Source: Trichobilharzia szidati
Taxonomy: Eukaryota > Platyhelminthes > Trematoda > Strigeidida > Schistosomatidae
Length of the DNA stretch: 64,000 nucleotides
Assembly (NCBI GenBank): GCA_944472155.2
Contig: OX235279.1
Location: forward strand, 121,698,110-121,762,109
Reading direction: 5' to 3'
The number at the start of each line of letters is the position of its first letter. The first letter of the stretch is position 1. The notes below the pieces were generated by a model, which was not told the origin of the DNA, did no database searches, and saw nothing but the letters and a program-made list of their open reading frames with translations. This document shows positions 13,046 through 24,779 of this stretch, piece after piece. The translations under genes were made by a program, and so were the position numbers.

Positions 13046-14345
13046 ATTAGCTTGTTTACTTGATATATCACACAGTGAAACAGTATTATTTACTGGATGA
13101 CGTTTCGAACAAAATTTATTGTTCATAATCATATCAATTATAATCACACGACTTTGACACTTGAGTTTTATAGTTTTCTTTGTTCTCTCCTATTTGTCGT
13201 TTGGGTAGTAGAATTTTCCAGATATCGGGGACAGGTGATGAATCATTCCTATTACATGTATTTGCAGTTGATTCGATAAACAAAGCTTCTGTTATCAATC
13301 TCTCCCTATACCCTGTGACATTAGATTTTAAAACTGTCATCCTATCCCATCCTATTGTATGGTTGTGTGTAACTGCATGTAGTGCTATAGCTGAACTATT
13401 CTTCAGATTTCTTATCTTATTCGGGTCAACCAATCTAGATTTTGCTAGGTTTTTATGTTCAGCTAGTCTGACTGCCCCTGTTCTACTAGTTTGACCTATG
13501 TATTTGACCTGACAATCATTACAGGGTATGAGATAAACTAAATTGTTTTGTTTTAAGGGCTCTACAGGATCCTTTAACCGACAAAGCTTGTTTCTAATTG
13601 AGTTTGTGGGTTTAAATGCCATTTTTATTCCTGCCTTGTTAAGAATTCTGCGTAAGGCTTCCGAGGTTCCTTCCTTGTATGGAGTTACTACTGATGATTC
13701 AGATTTCTTATTATTGGTGTCGTTATTAATATTATTATTATCATCACTATTATTATTATTATCATTATTGTTGTTATTATCACTATCGCTACTGTCATTA
13801 TTTATTTTATTTTTACATTTCCTTACATATTTCTTGACTAATTTATCCGGGTAATTATTAAGTTTCAAAGCTTCTTTTATGTGTATCTGTTCCTGTTTTA
13901 GATTTTCCTTGGTACTACTTAGTTTTTGTGCTCTGTCATTTAAACTTTTCACCAATCCTATTTTTACTGACATAGGATGGGACGATCGGAAGTCGAAATA
14001 TCTGTTTGAGTGTGTGAGTTTCCTGTGAACACTAGTGTTTAACTTCCCATCTTCTTTCCTCTTTACGTTGCAATCTAACATTGGGAGCTCCCCTTCCTGA
14101 TTTTCCAATTCATAAGTGAATTGAATTGCTTCAACCTTCGAGTTGATGTGTTCGAAAAACCTATCTATATCTTGTGTTTTAAGTACAGTGAATGTGTCAT
14201 CTACATACCTCCACCATACTTTTGGGGTGGGGGTGAACGTTTCAATCGCTATGTTTTCTCACTTATCCATGAATATGTCTGCTACAACTGGGGATATTGG
14301 TGATCCCATGGCAACTCCTTCAGTTTGTTTGTATATTTTCCCTTG
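13046..14345 (-). pseudogene. Penelope-like RT C-terminus + GIY-YIG, inverted arm
   Basis: Reading down from 14345: KQTEGVAMGSP (RT), an in-frame TGA, WWRYVDDTF (RT catalytic YVDD), then an ORF from 14108 to 13134. That ORF has a long Asn/Asp-rich linker (about residues 100-130) and CNDCQVKYIGQTSRTGAV, the Cys pair and YIGQT of the GIY-YIG nuclease. It mirrors 19603-20902 (coordinate sum 33948). The 324-residue ORFs and several antisense ORFs of the two arms are identical, so the DNA is essentially identical. Both arms share the same TGA, so neither is intact. Confidence 0.85.
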
Positions 14346-15469
14346 AAAAAATTATGCCTGAAAGAAGAGATCCAGAGAATCGTTAAAAAATTGCAACATA
14401 TCAGATCTGAAATTGAGCAATTAAAACAAAGGCTGAAAGGAATAGTTACCAATGTAGACTATGATCTTATAACACAATCCTCCAGTAATGCAAAATCAGC
14501 AACTTTCAAAAACTCAAAAAATAGTCAAATCAAAAAGTTCAACAAATTATTAGAAGAGAAATCTTCATCTCAGAATGATGAAGTCAACAATCCAAAGACA
14601 ACAGTGATCGATAAATCAAATTGGGTTATCAATCTCTCAACACATACATTAAGTCCTACGGAAATAAGTGTATTAGAAAAGGGACTAAAGTTCAATGTAT
14701 CAGTAGACAAACTGAAACCTGAGGATGTCATCCCTAAAATAGAAATAGCACTAAGTGGGATAGACAAAACCACGGCTGATGAAATACGAGCACAGTGCGC
14801 ACTGACATTAAAATGACAAAAATGTCGAAAACCCAACCTGACAAAACAAGAAATAGAAGCCCTGAAACACCTTAAGAATAACAAGGATATAGTTAACACA
14901 AAGTCAGACAAAGGAAATGCAACAGTAGTATTAGACAAATCAGACTATTTGGACAAGGTAAATACTCACATACAAACAGGACCATATGTGGAAATTAATA
15001 AACCAATAGATACAGTTATGAATAAAGTTAAGAAATCCACAGCGGACCTTATACACCGAATGAAGCCTTTTCTAGGTGAGTCTAAGTGGTTTAATTTAAT
15101 GCCAAAAACTAATAACCCCAGTAGGATGTATGGTGTTGTTAAAGTTCATAAGTCAGGATACCCTATTAGACCTATAGTTGATTTTAGAAATTCACCTACA
15201 TATGAATTATCTAAATATTTAGCCATGGTATTAAATCCCCTTAAAAGACACTCAAAATCTAGACTAACAAATTCTTATGAACTAAAACATAGACTAGATA
15301 ATTTAAAATTAGATAATGAAGAGGAAATGGTTAGTTTTGACATTGTCAGTTTATACACACGTATACCAATAAATATGGCTATGGAGGCAGTCATAAACGA
15401 ACTCATTTCTGATCAAGAACTCGAACTTAGGACAAAAGTGCCACTCGAGGACATAATAATAATGTATTT
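14346..15469 (+). pseudogene. Penelope-like element N-terminal and RT fingers/palm
   Basis: One frame with a single TGA at 14814. It contains the PLE N-terminal helical part (KHLKNNKDIV...KSDKGNATVVLDKSDY), then RMYGVVKVHKSG, PIRPIVDFRNSPTYELSK and MVSFDIVSLYTRIPINMA, which are the first RT motifs including the catalytic Asp. The 5' end is truncated at the junction with the inverted arm. The 3' end continues after LINE B at 19597 (FKFQGKIYKQTEGVAMG), with a one-base frame offset across the insertion. Confidence 0.85.
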
Positions 15470-18400
15470 CATATAAATTTACAAATTTACATGAAAATGC
15501 ATGCCATTTTTACAGGCACGATCAAGTATGATATAATATCAAATCGTAGATTGTCTACAAGTTAATCGTATTTCAACTGTTAAATATTCGATACATATAA
15601 TACACTCATTTTCTGAATTAGGCCGTATAGTTATTGAATTGTACAGTTGTCCTCCAGGTTGAGCGGGAAAATCGACTTCGTTCCGTTTTCATCCCGTGGT
15701 TGTAGGCATACGATAACCAACCAATATTGAGGTAAGTACACCTTTTACAAGGGATTGGAATCTGTTTTAGAAAAATTAAAGTGCTGAGGTGAATCATTAA
15801 ATTTTAATGAAATAGGTAAGTGCAAGTATCATTAATAAATTCATTAATAAAGGAAACACCCTAGGGTAACAACATTCACTTGCAATGTATAATGCTACAG
15901 ATATATCACAATCTATCATGATATCCACTTTTGGTTTTAATACAATTATCCTCATGCCAGTTGTTTTTATTTTATACCTTTTTGTGCATTTAGTGCACAA
16001 CCGTACCCTTCAGAGAGTAGGAGTATAATAAGTAATGAAGAGCTATAAGATGTTAAGTTTAATGGAGTAAAATGAGGATCAAGTAAAGACGTTGTCAGAA
16101 AATAAATGAGATAAGACATTGTGGAGTGGTATGAAAAGATCTGACGATAGACAGCAAGTTAATTTATAAGATGCCCCATAAATCTGAGCAGATCCCACCT
16201 GGTCGCATCTCAACAATAGGCTGGGTGAATGGTATATATTTAAAGGTAGAAGCATGATCTGTCAAGGCGTTCATTGTTATCTTTTTCAAGATAAAGATTT
16301 AAGCCCTCATAAAAATCAGAAATATCTCGAGCCTTCAAATTTTTTAATGCTGTTCCTGCAGAATGGGGCGATTCACCTTAGTGACCCCCACCATATCTAC
16401 TGATCAGCTAACTCCACCCTCCCACCTTTTTTGATGTTAGGCTCTGAGACTACGATTATTATGGTTACCGCAAATATATTGCTTGGTACCAGACATGTTC
16501 GTACCCCATATTCCATCTCCCTAGCTTTCTTAATGAGTGCTTCCAATAGGTCCCCGCGTACACCTTTATGAACATATTATATATGTATGCATGCGTCCTA
16601 ATGAACAGATTACTTTATAAGAAGTCAAAAACCTTGAAGAATAACAAGAATAGGTTTTGTGAATAGTGGAGCAAGATTCAGCAGAACAATAAAGTTAGGG
16701 TTCAATATAGGTAGTAAGGTAAGGTCGGTTGGCAGGACCAAGTGTACTAAATTATCATGACAGTTTTATGTATAGTAAACATTTGACATTGCAAAGTAAC
16801 CTGTCTACATATATTATAAAAAGATATTAGCAGAACCAACAAAATTTCAGCATTTGGTTAACAATACTACAGAAAGTTAGTGAGTCTTACAGGTAGCCGT
16901 AAAGTAAATCAATCTATGTATAATAAGAGTGTAATCAGTGTTATAATTCGTATTATCAAAGAATACATTAGGCTCAAAAACTGAATGTTATAAGGGAAAT
17001 AAGAGTGATAAACTAAGAGAACATTTGCTGCGTAAGTAATCATTTTAAGTATTTTAATGATAATCTAATTTCAAGTATTGAACATGCATAATTACTAAGT
17101 ATTATTAGGTTAGTCTAGGAACTAGTGTACTGTCTGTAGTTAAATATTGAAATGTCATGGTTTCACCACTCTACCAGCAGTTGAGATCATTTAGAAGGGC
17201 TAGGGTGGACATGTTAATATGTTTTTCTAGGCTCCTTTTGAAACTGTCAGGCCTTTCACAGGATCTAATCTCAGAGGGTAGTTGGTTCCAAAGTTTGCAA
17301 TATTTAATGGTGAAGAAGTTAGCTCTAGTGGTGAGCTTATGGGTGTTAACCTTGAGAAGGCAGTTATGGTTGCGTAGTCCATACGATTTAGGATTAGCCC
17401 AGGTTATAGACGAGTTACTGTTACAGTGCTTTCTTATAACTTTGAATAAGAGAAATAAATTGCACTTCACTCTCCTTAACCATAAGGGTTCTATGTCCAG
17501 TCGAATACATCTGTCAAGGTATTCTATTTGCTGATCATAACCTAATATGCGTTTCGTGAGGAATCTTTGGACACTTTCAACTTTTTTTCTGTCTGCTGAT
17601 TTAAAGCTACTGTATAAGTGGGCACAGTATTCAAGTTTGGGGCGAGTGCATATCTTATATATGGCTAATCTGGCTTCTGGGGTGTAAAAGTTGCGTAGCA
17701 CAAAGCCGGTTAGACGTTTACAATCAGATACCACCTTATTTGCATGTTCAGTAAAGGTAAGATCTGAGTATGTTACCCCGAGATCTGTGACTGTGTTCGT
17801 GTTTGAGACAAGGTCACCGTACATGTATAGACACATGCTAGGTTTCCAACGTCCGAAGTATGTTATCCCAGATTTAGCTGGATTGAACATTAACTGCCAC
17901 TTTTCACTCCAATTACATAGACTATTTAGGTCTTCTTGGATTTTACTAACAATATTCATTATAGTCGAAATCATAGACAACTTTGAGGTCGTCTGCAAAG
18001 AGGTATGGCTTGCCATACTTGATCATAGAAACAATATCATTTATGAATACAATGAATAGGGTAGGGCCAAGAACACTACCTTGTATCACGCCGCTGGTTA
18101 TCAGTTTGGATGTTGATAAGTGATGGTTGACTTTGACTGACTGTTCTCTTCCTGTAAGAAAAGAAGTTATCCACTCAAGTAGCCTTCCACTTATTCCATA
18201 AGATAGGAGTTTCAATATGAGTCTCTTATGTGGGACCTTGTCAAAAGCTTTCCTAACGTCTAGAAATAATGTTGCTGCTGAACGACCTTTGTCTACACAC
18301 TCAGTAATGTGGTCGAAATAATCTAATTGGCAAGTAATGCACGATCTTCTATTTAGGAAACCGTATTGGAAGGCGGATATTAAGTCATTCGAGAGCAAAA

Positions 18401-19590
18401 ACTGAACAATTTGCTTCTTTATAATCTTTTCCATCACACGTGAAACTACGGAAGTAATGTTGATGGGGCGGTAATTATCTATGTCCGCTATAGGCCCGGT
18501 TTTGTGAATGGGTACAACGAAAGATTTCTTCCAGCTATTTGGATATGTTCCACTCCTTATCGAAGTAGAAAATATCTTGAGAAGAAGTAGATTCATGTCA
18601 TTTCCACCCTTTTTTAAGAGGACAGAAGACATTCCATCTGGGCCGGGAGTATTAGTAAGCTTAAGAGTTGTGGTAGCTTTATCGATTTCTTGGGCGTTAA
18701 AGACTACATCGCTTAAACACTTTTCTGTTTTACGAGGGAAATCTATATCCTGGTCGTTTTCTAGAGTGTACAATTTGGCAAAGTGCGTGCTAAACACCTC
18801 ACATATATCCTCATCACTTTCGTGAGTAATGCCACCTAGGTGTATTATTTTTGGATATGTAGATTTGGAGTTAGTTAACCTACTTTTGAAGAGTTTGGCT
18901 ATTTCTCCAGTGTTATGTGGCGACTGAATTGCCCGCATCTCTTTATTTCTAAGACTTAGGTTTTTTAACTCATGGATTCTAATGAGGATTGTTTTGATAG
19001 CTATTAACGACGATAAGTCGTCATGTCTGTAGTAACTTAATGAATGCTTCCGCATACTTCTTCTTAATGATATTGGAATAAAATCACCTTAAGGAATTTT
19101 GAATTTAATCAGTTTCACAGGCGCTATGACATCATTAACCGACTGTATATTGTCATGGAAGTTTTCAAGGACTTCCTCTAAGGAGTCATTGGTAAAGTAG
19201 GAATCCCGATTAGAGTATCTAATCAAGTCCTGATACAAGTCCCAGTCAACCTGCGTGTATAGTCTTATAGGTGTCGGAATAACTTTGTTTCTGTGTATAG
19301 TTTCTGGAGAAATATTAAACGAACATGCAACTATTTTATGATCACTACCTGGGAATTCATGTCCCACATGAATTGTAGATGGTGCTACGTTGATCGTGAA
19401 TATAAGATCAAGGATGTTATCGGACCTAGTGGGTACATTTATGTGTTGCGTCCATCCTCCTGTAATGATGGAATTAAGAAGATTATCATACCTCGAGGGT
19501 CCACGAAGTGTAGGCCATGATATATCAGGCAAATTGAAGTCACCTCCAATTATATTATAACTGGGAGTACAGCTATGCATGACTTCCACA
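15470..19590 (-). mobile_element. LINE B (CR1/Jockey-like), 5'-truncated, with long 3' UTR
   Basis: On the minus strand: the endonuclease end (IIGGDFNLPDISW, FPGSDHKIV, down to about 19089); an RT ORF 19055-17946 (DNYRPINITSVVSR, AFQYGFLNRRSC, FLDVRKAFDKVPH, GVIQGSVLGP, FADDLK); and a further ORF 18016-17171 giving the RT thumb and a C-terminus ending DLNCW. A frameshift joins the two RT ORFs at the FADD box. 17170-15470 is about 1.7 kb of untranslated sequence also found at 26540-28230. Flanks GTATTT (15464-15469, 19591-19596) look like a short target duplication inside the PLE RT. Confidence 0.85.
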
Positions 19591-20902
19591 GTATTTAAAT
19601 TCCAAGGGAAAATATACAAACAAACTGAAGGAGTTGCCATGGGATCACCAATATCCCCAGTTGTAGCAGACATATTCATGGATAAGTGAGAAAACATAGC
19701 GATTGAAACGTTCACCCCCACCCCAAAAGTATGGTGGAGGTATGTAGATGACACATTCACTGTACTTAAAACACAAGATATAGATAGGTTTTTCGAACAC
19801 ATCAACTCGAAGGTTGAAGCAATTCAATTCACTTATGAATTGGAAAATCAGGAAGGGGAGCTCCCAATGTTAGATTGCAACGTAAAGAGGAAAGAAGATG
19901 GGAAGTTAAACACTAGTGTTCACAGGAAACTCACACACTCAAACAGATATTTCGACTTCCGATCGTCCCATCCTATGTCAGTAAAAATAGGATTGGTGAA
20001 AAGTTTAAATGACAGAGCACAAAAACTAAGTAGTACCAAGGAAAATCTAAAACAGGAACAGATACACATAAAAGAAGCTTTGAAACTTAATAATTACCCG
20101 GATAAATTAGTCAAGAAATATGTAAGGAAATGTAAAAATAAAATAAATAATGACAGTAGCGATAGTGATAATAACAACAATAATGATAATAATAATAATA
20201 GTGATGATAATAATAATATTAATAACGACACCAATAATAAGAAATCTGAATCATCAGTAGTAACTCCATACAAGGAAGGAACCTCGGAAGCCTTACGCAG
20301 AATTCTTAACAAGGCAGGAATAAAAATGGCATTTAAACCCACAAACTCAATTAGAAACAAGCTTTGTCGGTTAAAGGATCCTGTAGAGCCCTTAAAACAA
20401 AACAATTTAGTTTATCTCATACCCTGTAATGATTGTCAGGTCAAATACATAGGTCAAACTAGTAGAACAGGGGCAGTCAGACTAGCTGAACATAAAAACC
20501 TAGCAAAATCTAGATTGGTTGACCCGAATAAGATAAGAAATCTGAAGAATAGTTCAGCTATAGCACTACATGCAGTTACACACAACCATACAATAGGATG
20601 GGATAGGATGACAGTTTTAAAATCTAATGTCACAGGGTATAGGGAGAGATTGATAACAGAAGCTTTGTTTATCGAATCAACTGCAAATACATGTAATAGG
20701 AATGATTCATCACCTGTCCCCGATATCTGGAAAATTCTACTACCCAAACGACAAATAGGAGAGAACAAAGAAAACTATAAAACTCAAGTGTCAAAGTCGT
20801 GTGATTATAATTGATATGATTATGAACAATAAATTTTGTTCGAAACGTCATCCAGTAAATAATACTGTTTCACTGTGTGATATATCAAATAAACAAACTA
20901 AT
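19591..20902 (+). pseudogene. Penelope-like RT C-terminus + GIY-YIG, right arm
   Basis: Continuation of 14346-15469 after LINE B: FKFQGKIYKQTEGVAMGSP, MDK followed by a TGA (about 19687), WWRYVDDTFTVL, KLTHSNRYFDFRSSHP, an Asn/Asp-rich spacer, LVYLIPCNDCQVKYIGQTSRTG (GIY-YIG) and a 3' tail with the CGAAACGTCATCCAGTAAA motif. Length and order fit a PLE C-terminal half. The same TGA occurs in the inverted copy at 13046-14345. Confidence 0.85.
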
Positions 20903-20910
20903 ATTGAAGT

Positions 20911-20919
20911 GTACTTCAC
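20911..20919 (+). repeat. 9-bp target-site duplication, right copy
   Basis: GTACTTCAC, matching 12991-12999. The LINE A reading frame resumes directly here. Confidence 0.75.
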
Positions 20920-21689
20920 TACTGATGACCTCTCGCGATCTCTGAGCATCTTCTACCATAACTCCAACACGTGCTTCGATGCTGTCATTCCACTCCAAAC
21001 ACTTGAGCTTTCCCCACATAGGAAGTCATTCATAAAACCAAAGGATCGTATGAAACTGAAGAAACTCTCAGCAAGTTACTTCAAACACCACGACTTCGGC
21101 ACACTAGGTTTAATACTTAACACACTTAGTTCCATCTCACAAGCTCGAAATTTCCGTATGAGAAACGAAGAACGCATCGCAGTAGCCAGTCCTGCTAGAG
21201 TTTATGCACTCACGGAAATCTTAAAGAAGCGAATGAATCGCAAAAATCACAGCATTTCCCTCCTCATAGACAAAGGCAGGCTATGTACTAATTCCGCAGA
21301 CATGTGTGAATTATTTAACTCAACTTTTGCAGGTAACTACCTTAAGCCCACAGCCCAGTTACTCAATATACACCCTGCTACTAATGTGGCACAAACTCCA
21401 TCTCCACACACACCAACCTAATTAGTACTGTTGAATTTAACTATACTAACATTAAACAAACTATAAGAACCCTAAAATGCTCAAAAGGTTTCGGTACTGA
21501 CGGCATATCATCCTATTTTTATAGATATGGTGGCTCTGACATTCCCCTACTACTACTTAAAATATCCACAATGTCCTTAGAAACCCAAACTTACCCTGAT
21601 GTGTGGAAAACAACGTTTATTATGCCTAAACACAAATCTGGCTCGAAAACAGAAATCAATAACTACAGGCCGATCAATATCGCATATGC
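20920..21689 (+). pseudogene. LINE A ORF2, linker and start of RT
   Basis: Continues LINE A after the PLE insertion: TDDLSRSLSIFYHNSNTCFD, RMKLKKLSASYFKHHD, MRNEERIAVASPARVYA, then RT motifs (KCSKGFGTDGISSYF, VWKTTFIMPKHKSGSKTEINNYRPINIA). It stops at the RTE insertion near 21690. About 28 residues of RT expected next (by comparison with LINE B) are missing. Confidence 0.8.
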
Positions 21690-22274
21690 TTAGTTGCAAC
21701 ATTATATTATTATTATTTCCTTTAGTTCCTAGAGGAACATAGGGCTTCAGCCATGTGTCTCCATTGCGTTCGATTCTCTGCTAGAGTTTTCACCTGGCTC
21801 CAGGTCTGCCCACATGCTTTCATCTCCTCTTCACATGATCTCCTCCAGGTCACCCTTGGACGACCAACTCGCCGCTTCCCTTTCGGGTTCCACTCGAGGG
21901 CTTGTCTAGTGATGTCACTTGCTGGTTTCCTCAGAGTGTTGCCAATCCATCTCCATTTTTTCCTGCCTATTTGTTTCACAATGGGTTCCTGGTTGGTTCG
22001 CTCCCAGAGATCTTTGTTGCTGATCCTTTCCGGCCATCTGATCTTGAGTATTGGGCGAAGACATCTGTTAATGAAGGTCTGTGGCTTGTTTGAGGTGCTC
22101 TTTGTGACACGCCAAGTCTCTGATCCGTATAGTAGTACTGACTTCACATTGGAGTTGAAAATCCCGATCTTATTTTTGACGCTGAATGATGTTATCCTCC
22201 ACACAGACTTCAGAGTAATGAAAGCTTGCCTTGCTTTCCCGATCCTTGCTTTGATATCCTCGTCAGTTATAAGT
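21690..22274 (-). mobile_element. RTE-like LINE 3' end inserted in LINE A
   Basis: The minus ORF (LITDEDIKARIGKARQAF, LKSVWR, VLLYGSETWR, WERTNQEPIVKQIGRKKWRWIG, WNPKGKRRVGRPRVTWRR) is the C-terminal part typical of RTE-type LINE proteins and of 33640-34260 in this window. It ends in a TAATAATAA-rich tail at 21700-21720. It is 5'-truncated, as LINE insertions usually are. Confidence 0.8.
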
Positions 22275-23075
22275 CCGAACCAACATGGATTCCTAAAATC
22301 CAGATCTTGTTTAACATGCCACTTAGACTTCTTTAACTTTGTGACCAGCAGTCGTGACAGACGACAACTAGTACTTGTCATCTACTTTGACATCTCAAAG
22401 GCATTTGACCGTGTCGACCATTTACTACTAATGCATAAGCTGAAATCCTTAGGAATACGTGACCCACTATTAGGATGGCTTAAATCATTCCTTAACAATA
22501 GGTCCCAAATAGTTAAACTAGGATCTATAACTTAGAAACCTAGCCCAGTCACCTCTGGTGTAGTACAATGTAGTGTCATTGAACCCCTTCTATTTATCCT
22601 ATATATTAACGACATATGCGCTTGCTTTACTCATGGGAAACCATTCATCTTTGCAGATGACCTCAAAGTAGCTTATACATTCCAATCTGATGACCTAGGG
22701 TACTTCCAGAATGTTGTACAAAAAGAACTAGATAAAGTGACTGCCTGGTCGTCTCTATGGAACCTCCAATTTAACCTTAAAAAATGTGCCTGGATCTGCT
22801 TCGGTGCACCCTCGGTCGACATAAAGTTAACGCTTCAATCGGCTAACCTAACCAGACTCCAGAATGTCGTTGACCTAGGTCTGAGGTACTCGAGTAACCT
22901 AACATTCTCTGAGCAAGTGGCATCACAGACTCAAAAGTCGAGGATGCTCTTAGGATGCATACTCAGGAACTTTCACGACAATCAAGCAAAGCTCATTCTG
23001 TACAAAACCTGTGTGAGGCCACTACTAGAATATTGCCCATTTATTATTAGCAGCACTCACGTGAAAAGCTAAGAA
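22275..23075 (+). pseudogene. LINE A ORF2, RT palm to thumb
   Basis: NQHGFLKSRSCLTCHLDFF, YFDISKAFDRVDH (catalytic Asp), GVVQCSVIEPLLF, FADDLKVAYTF (catalytic Asp pair) and the thumb (LQFNLKKCAW, SGVVQ-like box). There is a stop near 22533 and loss of frame after 23070. This is the end of the recognisable LINE A. Confidence 0.85.
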
Positions 23076-23619
23076 TTGAAAGTATCCAACGATATTTTAC
23101 CTCGGAACTACTAGGCAGGCCTGTAAATGTTAGGAGCGAAAGCACCTCTTTACAAAATGTAACAAGTGATAATGATAGAAACCTTCAGTTATGATGTTAC
23201 TCAGCATGCAAACATCAAGGACAGGGTGGCTGGGTAGCAAAATGACTGCCAGTGAACAATAATATGCATTGAAACAAAAAATGCTCAACAGTCCGACGTA
23301 CCCCAAATGGTTTAATTAAGATGAGAATGTAACAAGTTATGTAAAGCACAATTTTAGTGTTTGAAGGTACAGTATTGAGTTTAACATGACCCTGATGACT
23401 TTTGTGGGAAGAGGGGGAAAACCAGGAGAGATCTGCATTGAAAATGTATCGGACTTTATTGGAGCAGTCTCTGAGTTACAAGGTAATATCAATGTGTGGA
23501 ATAGGGATGAGATGAATGACTTCGTGACGTCGAAATGTACACAGTAGCATTTCAGTCCTCTGTTTGCCAGCCATCGGGACGGGATATGGGAAAGTATGCT
23601 ACTGTAGCGGTGAGTAATG
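23076..23619. other. no gene recognised
   Basis: Between the end of LINE A and the Gypsy-type LTR. No motif in any frame. It may hold the LINE A 3' UTR. Confidence 0.4.
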
Positions 23620-23957
23620 CCCCAAAATTATTGGGCACAGCATTCATCACTGAACATTGGATGCTGACCCTCAATGTTTAAGTCAACTTGTTTAGCTGAA
23701 GGCTTCCGGTCAAGCCTCCACGCCATTCGGCACTCCGTCGTGTCACGTTCGTTCGTTCGTGCACGGTCCTAGTTAGCTAAGCAATCATCTCGCGCTCCGA
23801 TTTGGTCCCGAAATATATCTCGTAATTTGGACGACCAATTCTGGTGTTTTGCTTTGCCTTTGGTCTACGCGGAACGAATACTATAGAAGTTGTGGTTATT
23901 AGATCTTGCGTTAGTATACTTCGTACTATCCGTGAACATCAATACCGTCAGCCTTTA
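23620..23957 (+). mobile_element. Gypsy-type 5' LTR (partial)
   Basis: Matches the inverted segment 9383-9712. It ends at ...CAGCCTTTAAA followed by TTGGTGAGCCC, a position and sequence that fit the start of a primer-binding site. Gag follows about 110 bp downstream. The true left LTR boundary was not found. Confidence 0.65.
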
Positions 23958-24071
23958 AATTGGTGAGCCCTACCGCGAACTTCATCTTTGGTAAATACAC
24001 AGACAAATCCGGTGAGTTCGTTCCATTTTGTATTTGTTCCTGTACTCTTTTTAAACCATATATATTCCGTC

Positions 24072-24776
24072 ATGAGCGATCATACTCCTAAGGTCATCCG
24101 TATTCGCCCAGCTGCCAAAACTATTCAGCTCGTACCATTTTGGCCAGATAATGCTGAATCATGGTTTCAGATAGCTGAGTCTGATTTTAGCGAACATGGG
24201 TTAGCTGATCAACGTTCACAGTTCCTTGCAGTTGTTCACGCCCTACCGCGGGAATTCAGCAAGTGCGTAACTGTGCAGATGTCGAGTCCAGAGGTAAGTA
24301 ATTCGTACGAGTTGCTTAAATCAACCCTCTTAAGGAGAAACGTTCCCACGGATCGACAGCATCTGGACGAACTACTTTGCCACGTAGAGTTAGGTGATCA
24401 GTCAGCTGTAAGCATGCTAACAAGGATGAGGGAAATTATTGGCCAACGTCAGTTTGATGAAGGACGTTTCAGAGAACTCTTCTTATCCAAACTGCCACAG
24501 TCAGTACGTGCTGTGCTGGTGACACTTCAGGGTGTTATCATAGATGATTTAGCTGTTTCTGCAGATAAAATTCTAGAAATAACAAAACGGCCAGTCACTG
24601 AAATATGCTCAGTTGCCAAACAGACATCGAGTAGGGATACTGCAGTGATAGAGTTATGCAACTCTTTGCGGCAGCTACTTAGGTCAAATATACTCTGTAA
24701 ATACTCCTTCGTCGTCCGAACTCCCCTCAACGGCGAAACTCACGTGGTCGATCTAAATCCAAGCCACGTTCACTAA
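24072..24776 (+). pseudogene. Gypsy-type Gag
   Basis: The ATG at 24072 opens a 234-codon reading: RIRPAAKTIQLVPFWPDNAE, SWFQIAESDFSEHGLADQRS, FLAVVHALP, LLKSTLLRR, LDELLCHVELGD, FRELFLSKLPQSVRAVL. This matches the capsid-like Gag found in Gypsy-group elements of flatworms and insects. The last about 30 codons are out of frame: another frame gives KSKPRSLKNPDWCWYHNTYG, so a frameshift lies near 24690. The structural protein would form the element's particle. It is disabled here. Confidence 0.75.
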
Positions 24777-24779
24777 AAA

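Larger units (their letters stand above)
13000..20910. mobile_element. composite Penelope-like insertion, head-to-head, with nested LINE
   Basis: Everything between the two 9-bp repeats. The order is: PLE 3' part on the minus strand (13046-14345), PLE 5' part on the plus strand (14346-15469), LINE B on the minus strand (15470-19590), and PLE 3' part on the plus strand (19591-20902). Both outer ends are PLE 3' ends. The plus-strand PLE is one element interrupted by LINE B. The minus arm is an inverted duplicate of its 3' part. The left end has about 46 bp extra (13000-13045) with the TAAAACTTGGTCACTGTGG motif also seen at 41050, 42583 and 47095. Confidence 0.75.

Noticed and set aside
13095..13135. 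CTGGATGACGTTTCGAAC at Penelope ends as a hammerhead ribozyme
   Set aside because: It has a CTGATGA-like start and a following hairpin, but no GAAA in the right place and only a two-pair stem II. It does not meet the hammerhead core rules, so I report it only as a conserved hairpin motif.
13543..13854. Leu/Ser-rich ORF (and 20094-20405) as a membrane protein
   Set aside because: It is the antisense of the Asn/Asp-rich linker of the Penelope protein.
20160..20250. AATAATGATAAT run as a CRISPR-like or satellite array
   Set aside because: It codes for the Asn/Asp linker of the Penelope protein. There are no spacers or repeats of CRISPR type, and the genome is eukaryotic.
13134..20814. The 324-residue ORF as a host gene in two copies
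   Set aside because: YVDD, GIY-YIG and the terminal motifs mark it as a Penelope element.
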